A DNA stretch of 64,000 bases from Lentilactobacillus otakiensis DSM 19908 = JCM 15040 (lineage in GTDB: Bacteria; Bacillota; Bacilli; Lactobacillales; Lactobacillaceae): NCBI RefSeq assembly GCF_001434145.1, contig NZ_AZED01000014.1, positions 310,001 through 374,000 of the forward strand, given 5' to 3'. Shown here piece after piece: positions 42,892 to 50,573 of this stretch. Under the pieces are notes generated by a model. The model ran no database searches. It was not told where the DNA came from and saw only the letters and a program-made list of their open reading frames with translations. Each line of letters begins with the position of its first letter. Positions within the stretch are counted from its first letter, which is position 1. A program made the translations under genes and the position numbers.

Positions 42892-43077
42892 ATGGCAAAG
42901 GATTTTATTAACGGTAAGCGTACCCACTTTGGTAACAAACGTTCACACGCTTTAAACTCAAGCCGTCGCAGCTGGAAGCCAAATTTGCAAAAAGTTCGGA
43001 TTCTTGTTGATGGCAAGCCTAAGAAGGTTTGGATTTCTGCCCGAACACTTAAATCAGGTAAAGTAACCCGTGTATAG
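42892..43077 (+). CDS. rpmB: 50S ribosomal protein L28
   Basis: L28 is a small ribosomal protein near the E site. It has 61 residues from ATG 42892, after AAGGGAG (42874-42880); three upstream codons in frame are not likely used. [15 protein letters not shown] and [22 protein letters not shown] (as [19 protein letters not shown]) are the signatures. It has no zinc-binding cysteines. It is the only + strand gene in this part of the window, divergent from yloU, and ends at a terminator. Confidence 0.97.
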   Translation: MAKDFINGKRTHFGNKRSHALNSSRRSWKPNLQKVRILVDGKPKKVWISARTLKSGKVTRV

Positions 43078-43087
43078 CAATAACTTG

Positions 43088-43111
43088 GATCGATGCTAAT
43101 CGATCTTTTTT
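43088..43111 (+). terminator. Terminator after rpmB
   Basis: GATCGAT (43088-43094) and ATCGATC (43099-43105) with a GCTA loop are followed by TTTTTT. Confidence 0.85.
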
Positions 43112-43120
43112 ATTACAATC

Positions 43121-43178
43121 AAACAGCGGCAATGTTCAGCAACCATTTTGGTTGACCTGAGCGTTGCCGCTGTTTTTT
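43121..43178. terminator. Second, bidirectional terminator between rpmB and thiN
   Basis: AAACAGCGGCAA (43121-43132) pairs with TTGCCGCTGTTT (43164-43175), with an inner CAACC/GGTTG hairpin and T-rich flanks. It reaches the thiN stop codon. Confidence 0.85.
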
Positions 43179-43840
43179 TAATTAAATCTGTTAATATCTT
43201 TGCTTTGGATGACACACATGACCCCACTGCCAAACTTAAACTTAGCAGTCTCGCCGACAAATTCATTACTGGCTAAGGACATTGGGTGCTTGACCTGATA
43301 ATCATCCAACCGGTATTTTTCGTCATACAGGGTTAGATGGTCCATTGGGGTCAATGCCACAAATGCCAGATACTTTTTATCTGGCTCTTTAGCGATCTGA
43401 TATTCACCTGGTAAGAAGAAAGTCATCGTGTTCTGCTTGTCGATCATCCGAATTTTGGGCGCATACGGCTTGAATCGAGGCTCCAAAACCATCCACAAGT
43501 TTGCCAGAAAATGGTCGAGCCGACCACCGGTAGCACCATATATGTCAAGTCGATCGGCATGGTATTCCTGCAGGGCAACTTTTAGTCCCAGCTGGGTATC
43601 GGTGTCGTCTTTTTCTGGAATTGACTGGCGGATGTCTTTGATGTGATCGCGGACTAGTTGAAGTTCGTCAGGTTTAAGAGAATCGAAATCGCCGATTGCA
43701 ACCAACGGATCAATCCCCTTGTCAATCAAATGGAGATTGCCTCTATCAATACCGATCCAATCACCCTTTACCTGGCCATTTTTTAATTCATCCGGCCAGA
43801 GGTCAATCGGGCCGCCGACCAATAGATTGAGTATCTTCAT
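43178..43840 (-). CDS. thiN: Thiamine pyrophosphokinase ThiN
   Basis: ThiN transfers pyrophosphate from ATP to thiamine, making the active cofactor. It has 220 residues. The N-terminal half has GIDRGNLHLIDKGIDPLVAIGDFDSL (as DRGNLHLI and AIGDFDSL, about 31-54) with catalytic Asp residues, then EKDDTDTQLGLKVAL (about 75) and YGATGGRLDHFLANL (about 101). The C-terminal beta-sandwich forms the dimer. The ATG directly follows the rpe stop. It is the last gene of the stp-stk-rsgA-rpe-thiN group. Confidence 0.95.
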   Translation of the reverse strand: MKILNLLVGGPIDLWPDELKNGQVKGDWIGIDRGNLHLIDKGIDPLVAIGDFDSLKPDELQLVRDHIKDIRQSIPEKDDTDTQLGLKVALQEYHADRLDIYGATGGRLDHFLANLWMVLEPRFKPYAPKIRMIDKQNTMTFFLPGEYQIAKEPDKKYLAFVALTPMDHLTLYDEKYRLDDYQVKHPMSLASNEFVGETAKFKFGSGVMCVIQSKDINRFN

Positions 43841-44494
43841 TTATTTTGTCGCATCCTTTATTGCTTTGATTCGGCTAACTGGGTCGTCGGCGTCAAAAAC
43901 GTATGATCCGGCAACGGCGACAGTTGCCCCTGCTTGATAGGCACCAACAACTGTGTGTTCATTGACCCCACCATCAATTTCAATATCGAAGTCCAAGCCT
44001 TCTGATTTTTTGATTTCATTTAATTCGGCAATCTTCTTGACGGTTTCAGGCAGGAACTTTTGTCCGCCAAATCCTGGGTTCACAGTCATGACCAACACTT
44101 GGTCAACCATGTAAAGGACCGGCGTGATCGCAGACACTGGAGTGCCGGGGTTGATCACAACTTCGGCCTTGACGCCCTTATTCTTGATCATTTGAAGGGC
44201 CCGATGAATATGTGGTGTTGCCTCAACGTGAACCCCAATAATATCAGCGCCGGCATCGGCAAATTGGTCAACAAATCGTTCGGGTGACTGAACCATCATG
44301 TGAACATCAAGGGTCATGTCAGTGATTGGACGAATTGCTTTGACCCATCCCGGACCATATGACAATGCCGGTACAAATTGACCATCCATAATGTCGATGT
44401 GTAGGACTTCTGCCCCACCTTTATCAACTTTTTCGATATCCCTTTGTAAATTAACATAATCTGCACTTAAAATTGAAGGCGCAACTTTAATCAT
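43841..44494 (-). CDS. rpe: Ribulose-phosphate 3-epimerase
   Basis: Rpe interconverts ribulose-5-phosphate and xylulose-5-phosphate. It has 217 residues from ATG 44494, 6 bases after GAGGAAG; a longer frame would overlap rsgA. VAPSILSADYVNLQRDIE (about 4), HIDIMDGQFVPALSYGP (about 36), LDVHMMV (about 63), VNPGFGGQKF (about 141) and DGGVNEHTV (about 175) cover the TIM-barrel active site with metal-binding His and Asp. In a heterofermenter the pentose product feeds phosphoketolase. It starts 11 bases after the rsgA stop. Confidence 0.96.
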   Translation of the reverse strand: MIKVAPSILSADYVNLQRDIEKVDKGGAEVLHIDIMDGQFVPALSYGPGWVKAIRPITDMTLDVHMMVQSPERFVDQFADAGADIIGVHVEATPHIHRALQMIKNKGVKAEVVINPGTPVSAITPVLYMVDQVLVMTVNPGFGGQKFLPETVKKIAELNEIKKSEGLDFDIEIDGGVNEHTVVGAYQAGATVAVAGSYVFDADDPVSRIKAIKDATK

Positions 44495-44505
44495 AATGAA
44501 CTTCC

Positions 44506-45396
44506 TCACTTTTTATAATTTGGTTTCCGGTTTTTGATATCAGTGTACAGCTGCAGATAATTTTCGTATCGACTCTGCATTATCTCACCATTTGCCACTT
44601 CTTTTTTCACTTCGCAGTCAGGTTCATTAACATGAACACAGCCACGAAAACGGCATTTAACGGCTGCCCGCTTGAACTCAGGGAAGTAGTTCGCCAATTC
44701 CCGGTAATCGATCTCTAACGTGTCATAAGACGAGAATCCGGGGGTGTCGGCAATATAGCCATCGTTCACCCGTAGCAACGCAACTTTTCGAGTGGTATGT
44801 TTCCCACGATTTAGCGCAGTGGAAATCTCCCCAGTCGCCAGTTGTAAGTCAGGCGCTAAGTGATTCAGAAGTGTCGATTTCCCGGCACCAGTCTGTCCCA
44901 TTATCACATTTTCTTTTCCTGAAAACAATTGGCGTAAATGATCCAACGACTTTTCATCGAATGCTTTTTTAGGCAAAATCACATCGTATGGGACTTTTGC
45001 ATAATCTTCAGCTAACTTTGTAAAATACTGGGATTGTTGATCATCCAATAAATCAGTTTTCGTAAAATAGATAATTGGCTTGATATGACTGATTTCCAAT
45101 GCAATCAGCTGTCGATCAAGCAAATTACTAGAAAATTCCGGTTGAGTTGTCGCCGTGGCCACAATTGCTTGGTCGATATTGGCGATCGGCGGCCGGACCA
45201 ACGAATTCTTCCGTGGCAGCATTTTGAGTATGTAACCTTTGTCTTCATCTTCAACTTGGAACTCTACGTCATCACCAACTAATGGTGTAATCTTTCGTTT
45301 CCGAAAATTCCCCCTGGCGCGCGTTCTGTAAATCTTACCGTCTGAGTGAACATCATAGAAACCACTCAACGATTGAAAAATCTTTCCCTGTTTCAA
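44506..45396 (-). CDS. rsgA: Ribosome small subunit GTPase RsgA
   Basis: RsgA is a circularly permuted GTPase that aids late 30S assembly. It has 296 residues. The N-terminal OB fold contains ARGNFRKRKITPLVGDDVEF (parts ARGNFRKRK and PLVGDDVEF). The permuted G motifs appear as TKTDL (G4, about 112), GQTGAGKSTLLNHL (G1, about 166) and DTPGF (G3, about 216). The C-terminal zinc site is CRFRGCVHVNEPDC (about 249). The start is TTG 45396, after GAGGTGATCAA; the extended frame to 45420 overlaps that site. A terminator lies between it and the upstream kinase gene. Confidence 0.95.
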   Translation of the reverse strand: MKQGKIFQSLSGFYDVHSDGKIYRTRARGNFRKRKITPLVGDDVEFQVEDEDKGYILKMLPRKNSLVRPPIANIDQAIVATATTQPEFSSNLLDRQLIALEISHIKPIIYFTKTDLLDDQQSQYFTKLAEDYAKVPYDVILPKKAFDEKSLDHLRQLFSGKENVIMGQTGAGKSTLLNHLAPDLQLATGEISTALNRGKHTTRKVALLRVNDGYIADTPGFSSYDTLEIDYRELANYFPEFKRAAVKCRFRGCVHVNEPDCEVKKEVANGEIMQSRYENYLQLYTDIKNRKPNYKK

Positions 45397-45410
45397 TTGA
45401 TCACCTCGAT

Positions 45411-45447
45411 AAAAAATCACTTCCCTTTTATTATAAGAGAAGTGACT
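45411..45447 (-). terminator. Terminator or attenuator between stk and rsgA
   Basis: On the - strand TCACTTC (45445-45439) pairs with GAAGTGA (45423-45417), followed by TTTTTT. It sits just before the rsgA ribosome binding site. Confidence 0.7.
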
Positions 45448-45464
45448 TTAATTTGCAGTAATTA

Positions 45465-47513
45465 TTAATGTGAATCGTAAGTGACGTTGTTGTCACGCAT
45501 AATGGTTTTACCGTCCCGAACAACTTTATACTTGCCAACTTCATTACCAGTCAGCTTGAACGGTAAAATGACTTGGGTATCTTTTGTAATAACCATCTGC
45601 TTGTAAACATTTGAAAGACTGTGGTCATGGTCTTTGAGATAGATCAACACAACATTTTCATTTGAGCCGCTGGAATCGTCTGCAGAAGATGCTTCACCAG
45701 AGGCACCACTTTCTGTCAATGTGGAATCAGAAGTTGCCGCACTGGTATTTTGCAGATATGGAATCGTTATTCGAACATTAAAGCTCTTCAACTCATCTGA
45801 ACTATCTTTCTTAGGACCACGAGAAATCCAAACGGCCACGTTACCACCCTGTTGAATGGATTCGTTGGCGTTAGGTGATTGACGAACGACCCGCCCCTTT
45901 GGCTGATCGTCTGAGTATACATAATCAAAGGTCGGGTTGATTTCCACTTTGTTCGAGTAAGAAACAACTTGCGCTTTGGTCATCCCCGTCAAATCTTTCA
46001 GGGTGATTCGCTTCACACCGGTTGAAACCATAAATGTCAGTGTCTTATTAGCCGGATTGAATCGCTTGCCGGACTGGAAATCCTGCTGGAGAATTCTCCC
46101 GGATCTAAATGAACTCGACGGTGCATTTCGTTTATGCACTGTGAAGCCCTCATCCTCAAGCTTCTGTTTGACAACATCATATTCCTGGCCAACATAATTA
46201 CCGACGAGGACCTTTCGAGGACCGGAACTGACAACTAAATTAACTTTGGTCCCCTTTTTAACCTTGGTCTCTTCTTTAGGGGTGGAATGAATCACTCGGT
46301 GACGGTCAATTTTGTCACTACTCTGATATTTAACAGTCCCAACCGTTAAATCGGCAGCTTTAATTTTAGCTTCCGCGTCTGTCTCCAAGGTTCCTGAAAC
46401 AACTGGAACGGTCGTTTTGCCGTTAGCCGAAACAATCATAATGAATGCTAGAATAATCAACACGACACCAGCAATGCCACCGATAATCAACCATCGGCGA
46501 CGACGCTTTTTTTTCGGTGCTTTTTTGGTAGGATTCGCTTGATCCGCGTTTGCTGATTCTGAGTTTTGTTTGGCAGGACCGGCATCTGCTGATGCCGGAT
46601 TTTCACCTAATGGACTAAACGGCATCACCCGAGTAGCTTCATTGACAGTGTCCTCAGGTGGCGCAACGGTAAACTTAGGCTCATTGGCCCGAGATTTATC
46701 AAGTGACGTGTTCAGATCAGCCGCCATCTCATTGACTGTTTGATATCGGTCATCAGGATTCTTGGCGGTCGCTTTGAGAACAACGTTTTCCATAGCTTGT
46801 GGGATGCGCGGATCAAAGTCCCTGACTGAAGGCATTGGCGTCTGAGAATGCTTAATTGCAATTGAAACCGCCGTGTCCCCATTGAAAGGAACTTTCCCGG
46901 TTAAAATTTCATAGAGGATAATCCCCAATGAGTAAATATCTGAACGGGCAGTGGCCATTTGACCCTTGATTTGTTCTGGAGACAAATAATGAATTGACCC
47001 AATAATTGAGCGGGTCTGTGTCATGGTGTCTTCGGTGCCGGCTCTGGAAATCCCAAAGTCGGTAATTTTAATGTAGCCATGTTTATCGACTAATATATTT
47101 TGTGGTTTTAAATCACGGTGAATGATGTTGTGCCGATGAGCTTCACTCACAGCTGAGCAAATCTGTTCCATGATGTTAACGACTTCAGCGTAAGGAATCG
47201 GAAAATTATCCTTGATGTACTTCTTTAAATCCTCACCATCAACGAACTCCATGACCAGATATTGCATCCCCTCAACCTCATCGACATCATAGATGCCCAC
47301 AATATGGGGATTATCAAGTTGGGTCGCCGCCATAGCCTCGTGCTGAAATCGCTTTTTAGCTTTAGGGTTGTCTCGAAAATCCAACCGCAGTAATTTAACG
47401 GCTACTTTTCGTTTTAAAATCAGATCTTCAGCCAAATAGACATCGGCCATCCCGCCTTCACCAAGGCGACCGATGATTTCATATCGGCCATTTAATACAT
47501 AACCCTTATTCAT
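45465..47513 (-). CDS. stk: PASTA-domain serine/threonine protein kinase (PrkC/Stk)
   Basis: The kinase senses peptidoglycan fragments or lipid II and phosphorylates proteins of division and wall synthesis. It has 682 residues. The kinase domain (about 11-270) has GRLGEGGMADVYLA, VAVKLL, HRDLKPQN (about 134), DFGIS and SPEQIKGQ. A Pro-rich, basic juxtamembrane region precedes one membrane segment (WLIIGGIAGVVLIILAFIMI, about 345-364). Outside the cell lie three PASTA repeats (about 370-575), then a Ser/Thr-rich linker and a C-terminal domain of about 70 residues that is not PASTA. GAGGTG precedes the ATG, which overlaps the phosphatase gene by 8 bases. Confidence 0.96.
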   Translation of the reverse strand: MNKGYVLNGRYEIIGRLGEGGMADVYLAEDLILKRKVAVKLLRLDFRDNPKAKKRFQHEAMAATQLDNPHIVGIYDVDEVEGMQYLVMEFVDGEDLKKYIKDNFPIPYAEVVNIMEQICSAVSEAHRHNIIHRDLKPQNILVDKHGYIKITDFGISRAGTEDTMTQTRSIIGSIHYLSPEQIKGQMATARSDIYSLGIILYEILTGKVPFNGDTAVSIAIKHSQTPMPSVRDFDPRIPQAMENVVLKATAKNPDDRYQTVNEMAADLNTSLDKSRANEPKFTVAPPEDTVNEATRVMPFSPLGENPASADAGPAKQNSESANADQANPTKKAPKKKRRRRWLIIGGIAGVVLIILAFIMIVSANGKTTVPVVSGTLETDAEAKIKAADLTVGTVKYQSSDKIDRHRVIHSTPKEETKVKKGTKVNLVVSSGPRKVLVGNYVGQEYDVVKQKLEDEGFTVHKRNAPSSSFRSGRILQQDFQSGKRFNPANKTLTFMVSTGVKRITLKDLTGMTKAQVVSYSNKVEINPTFDYVYSDDQPKGRVVRQSPNANESIQQGGNVAVWISRGPKKDSSDELKSFNVRITIPYLQNTSAATSDSTLTESGASGEASSADDSSGSNENVVLIYLKDHDHSLSNVYKQMVITKDTQVILPFKLTGNEVGKYKVVRDGKTIMRDNNVTYDSH

Positions 47514-48255
47514 CGGCGGTCACCTCCGAATCGTACTTGGCAATTAAAACGGTGATGTTATCCAGGCCACCATTTTCGTTAGCCAGTGAAACCAGCATGT
47601 CGCACTTCGACTGCAGTTCTTCATCCATTGCTAAAATCTTTTCGATGTCAGAATCGTCCACCATGTTGGTTAGCCCATCGGTGCAGAGCATGATTTGGTC
47701 ACCAGGTTGAGCGGTGTAGGGTTTAAAGTCAGCAGCAGAATCGCTGTTGATTCCTAAGCTCTTGGTAATAATATTCTTATAAGGATTGGTTTTGGCTTGA
47801 TCAGGCGTAATATCGCCGTGTTTAACCAATTCGTTGACATAGGAATGGTCCTCGGTGATCTGAGTAAATTGGGCGTTGGAATAGACATAGCCGCGGCTGT
47901 CACCAATATTTGCGATGAGACTTTGTTTACCATCAATCAAAGCAGCGACAATGGTTGTCCCCATGCCATGTAATCGGGTATCGGTATTGGATTCATCAAT
48001 GATGGCGGTGTTTTCTTTAGCCAACTGATTTTCAAACCATGTTTCAATTTTGTCCAAGCTGGAAATTGCCGTCGCTTCAAAGGCTTCTCCTATGTGGGTA
48101 ACCACCATTTGAGAAGCGACTTCACCGGCATTGTTGCCACCGATACCATCGGTGATCAATGCTAGGACCAAACCATTTTGATTTTTAAATGCGCCGACTG
48201 CATCTTCGTTTTTATCACGAACTTTACCAGTCGAGGATTGATATGCAATTTGCAA
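47506..48255 (-). CDS. stp: PP2C-family protein phosphatase (PrpC/Stp)
   Basis: The phosphatase reverses the action of the PASTA kinase encoded next to it. It has 249 residues. The PP2C metal and substrate motifs are GKVRDKNEDA (about 10), ITDGIGGNNAGEVAS (about 33), GMGTTIVAALI (about 95), NIGDSRGYV (about 113), LCTDGLTNMV (about 189) and GGLDNITVLI (about 228). The start is TTG 48255, 9 bases after GGAG; the family begins at this point (QIAYQSS), while the longer frame to 48294 overlaps rsmB. Overlap with the kinase gene implies coupled translation. Confidence 0.95.
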   Translation of the reverse strand: MQIAYQSSTGKVRDKNEDAVGAFKNQNGLVLALITDGIGGNNAGEVASQMVVTHIGEAFEATAISSLDKIETWFENQLAKENTAIIDESNTDTRLHGMGTTIVAALIDGKQSLIANIGDSRGYVYSNAQFTQITEDHSYVNELVKHGDITPDQAKTNPYKNIITKSLGINSDSAADFKPYTAQPGDQIMLCTDGLTNMVDDSDIEKILAMDEELQSKCDMLVSLANENGGLDNITVLIAKYDSEVTADE

Positions 48256-48269
48256 ATTGATCAACTCCG

Positions 48270-49601
48270 TTATGATTTCCGAGTAAGAGAGCAAACAAAG
48301 AATCCGTCTGAATCATAGTCATCGGGATAGATCTGAACCATATCACTATCTGGATTTAAATTCTTGTCAGTTTTGGTCTTGGAAATTTCAAAATTTGGGT
48401 TCTCGCTAATAAACTTGGCGATAACATCCTGGTTTTCTTGTTTGACAATCGTGCACGTACTATATGTAATAGTACCACCAGTTTTAACTTTAGAAGACAC
48501 AGCATTTAAAATTTGCAGCTGAATTTCACTCAAACGGTTAATGTCAGCGACAGTCTTGTCGTAACGAATTTCAGGCTTCCTTCTCAATAGTCCAAGTCCG
48601 GAACATGGTGCATCAACTAAGATTGAATCAAACATGCCGTCATCAAACTTGGTATCAACTTTGCGGGCATCCAATTCGAAGGTTTCAACTTTTTTGTAGA
48701 CTCCTAAACGAGTTGCATTTCGTTGGACCGTTTTAAGCTTTTTTTTGTGGATATCAAGGGCAAAAACCTTTCCGTCTTCCAAACGACTGGCAATCTGTGT
48801 CGTTTTACCGCCGGGGGCACTGCAGGCATCCAAAATATTATCTGCCGGGTCAATTTTCATCGATTCCACAGGCAGCATGGCACTTTCATCTTGAATGGTT
48901 AGCAAGCCATCACTAAAGAAATCACTGTGGATAATTTGACCGTCGTTAATGATAATGCCTTCACTGGAAACCTTGCTTGGTTCAGCATCGAAACCATCTT
49001 TGGCGAGATCGGCCAGCAAATCTGCTTGAGAAATTTTCGCCAAATTGGCTCGAACTGACTGTTTGGGAGCTTTGTTGAGGGATGCCAAGATAGATGCAGC
49101 TTTGGCCTTACCCAATTGCTCCTCAAGCATGTCAACCAACCAGGTTGGCACACTATATTCAATCGATAAGCGGGTCTTTTCATCTTGGATATCATCCAAG
49201 TTGGGAGTTCCCTTGCGATCCATTTGATGAAGAATTCCGGTCACAAATCGTCTGGTCCCGTCATGACCCATCACCTTGGCAATCTTGATGGTTTCATCAA
49301 AAATTGCCCGCTTGGGAACCCGATCTAAGTACTCCAATTGATACATGGCAGTATAGAGCAATTCCTTGACCCAAGTTTCGGTCTTTTCAGGTTCTCGTAG
49401 GAATGGCCGCAATTTGTATTCCAATGTCAATCGATGTTGAATCACGCCGTACACGATGTTAGTGAATAAGCCCTTATCGGCGGGACCCATTGAAGTTGAC
49501 TGAATCACTGCGTTAATTTGAAGATTTGAATATGAACCATTGCTGGTTCTAACCAATGTCATCACGGCAAGTTGGCGTGGATTATTTGTTGTATATTTCA
49601 T
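48270..49601 (-). CDS. rsmB: 16S rRNA (cytosine-967-C5)-methyltransferase RsmB
   Basis: RsmB methylates C967 of 16S rRNA. It has 443 residues. An N-terminal NusB-like domain (about 1-140) has RLTLEYKLRPFLREPE and AMYQLEYLDRVPKRAIFDE (as YQLEYLDRVPKRA). The methyltransferase domain has LDACSAPGGKTTQIA (about 254), VDAPCSGLGLLRRKPEIR (about 323) and the catalytic-region STCTIVKQENQDV (about 378). The ATG comes directly after the fmt stop, with GGTG as ribosome binding site. Confidence 0.95.
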   Translation of the reverse strand: MKYTTNNPRQLAVMTLVRTSNGSYSNLQINAVIQSTSMGPADKGLFTNIVYGVIQHRLTLEYKLRPFLREPEKTETWVKELLYTAMYQLEYLDRVPKRAIFDETIKIAKVMGHDGTRRFVTGILHQMDRKGTPNLDDIQDEKTRLSIEYSVPTWLVDMLEEQLGKAKAASILASLNKAPKQSVRANLAKISQADLLADLAKDGFDAEPSKVSSEGIIINDGQIIHSDFFSDGLLTIQDESAMLPVESMKIDPADNILDACSAPGGKTTQIASRLEDGKVFALDIHKKKLKTVQRNATRLGVYKKVETFELDARKVDTKFDDGMFDSILVDAPCSGLGLLRRKPEIRYDKTVADINRLSEIQLQILNAVSSKVKTGGTITYSTCTIVKQENQDVIAKFISENPNFEISKTKTDKNLNPDSDMVQIYPDDYDSDGFFVCSLTRKS

Positions 49602-50546
49602 TTATTTAATCACCTGTTGGCCAACTTTAAGTGACTGACCAATCCCATTTAAGTAGTCTGTAATCTGTTGTTTTGGTTTGCCTGCGGGCTGAATTTCTTG
49701 AATCGACAGAACAGTTCCATCCCCTGCTGACAATAATAATTGGTGCTTGGTTTTTTCGACGACTGAACCTGGTACTAAATCTGTATGCTGATCAATTACC
49801 TGGGCACGCCAGATTTTGGTTCGTTTGCCATTCATCATTGTATAAGCCACTGGATCCGGGCACAATGCCCGAATCTTAGCATTTACCATAAAAGCGGTTT
49901 GGCTAAAGTCCAGTTGTTCCTCATCTGGCTTGATGGTTGGCGAAAAGACCACTTGATCTTCCGCTTGTGGCATTGGTGAAACATCCCCAGAAATCACTTT
50001 CGGTAATGTCTCTAGCAACAAATCACGACCAACGAGACTTAGCTTGTCAAATATCGACTCAGTGTCATCATCGTCTTCAATCTTGATGGCTTTTTGGGCT
50101 AAAATATCGCCGGCATCCATCTTCTTAACCATATAAATTAAACTAATCCCGGTTTCTTTGTCACCGTTCATAATTGCATACTGAACGGGTGCCCCGCCAC
50201 GATACTTTGGAAGTAATGAGCCATGGACATTGACAGAAGCAACTTTAACGGCGTTTAGCATCTTTGATGGCAAAAACTGTCCGTAAGCGGCCGTGACAAT
50301 CAAGTCTGGATGAAAATCAATCACCCGCTGCATTTCCGGGCTGCCACTTAATTTTTCCGGTTGAAAGACTGGAATGTTATTCTTGACCGCGGCTTGTTTG
50401 ACCGGGCTCTGCGAAATCTTGTGTTTACGCCCAACCGGTCGATCCGGTTGAGTCACGACGCATAAAATATCATATTGTTTATCAATTAATCCTTGTAGAA
50501 TTGGCACCGCAAACTGCGGTGTTCCCATGAATACGATTGTCGTCAA
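49602..50546 (-). CDS. fmt: Methionyl-tRNA formyltransferase
   Basis: Fmt formylates initiator Met-tRNA. It has 314 residues. VFMGTPQFAVPILQGL opens the protein. NVHGSLLPKYRGGAPVQYAIMNGD (as NVHGSLLPKYRGGAP, about 107) holds the catalytic Asn-His pair, and GISLIYMVKKMDAGDILAQ (about 133) follows. The C-terminal OB domain (about 205-310) binds tRNA. The start is TTG 50546, about 11 bases after AAAGG; no ATG lies before the conserved FMGTP. It is between priA and rsmB. Confidence 0.96.
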   Translation of the reverse strand: MTTIVFMGTPQFAVPILQGLIDKQYDILCVVTQPDRPVGRKHKISQSPVKQAAVKNNIPVFQPEKLSGSPEMQRVIDFHPDLIVTAAYGQFLPSKMLNAVKVASVNVHGSLLPKYRGGAPVQYAIMNGDKETGISLIYMVKKMDAGDILAQKAIKIEDDDDTESIFDKLSLVGRDLLLETLPKVISGDVSPMPQAEDQVVFSPTIKPDEEQLDFSQTAFMVNAKIRALCPDPVAYTMMNGKRTKIWRAQVIDQHTDLVPGSVVEKTKHQLLLSAGDGTVLSIQEIQPAGKPKQQITDYLNGIGQSLKVGQQVIK

Positions 50547-50573
50547 ATTGATCGTTTCCTTTCGTACTATAAA

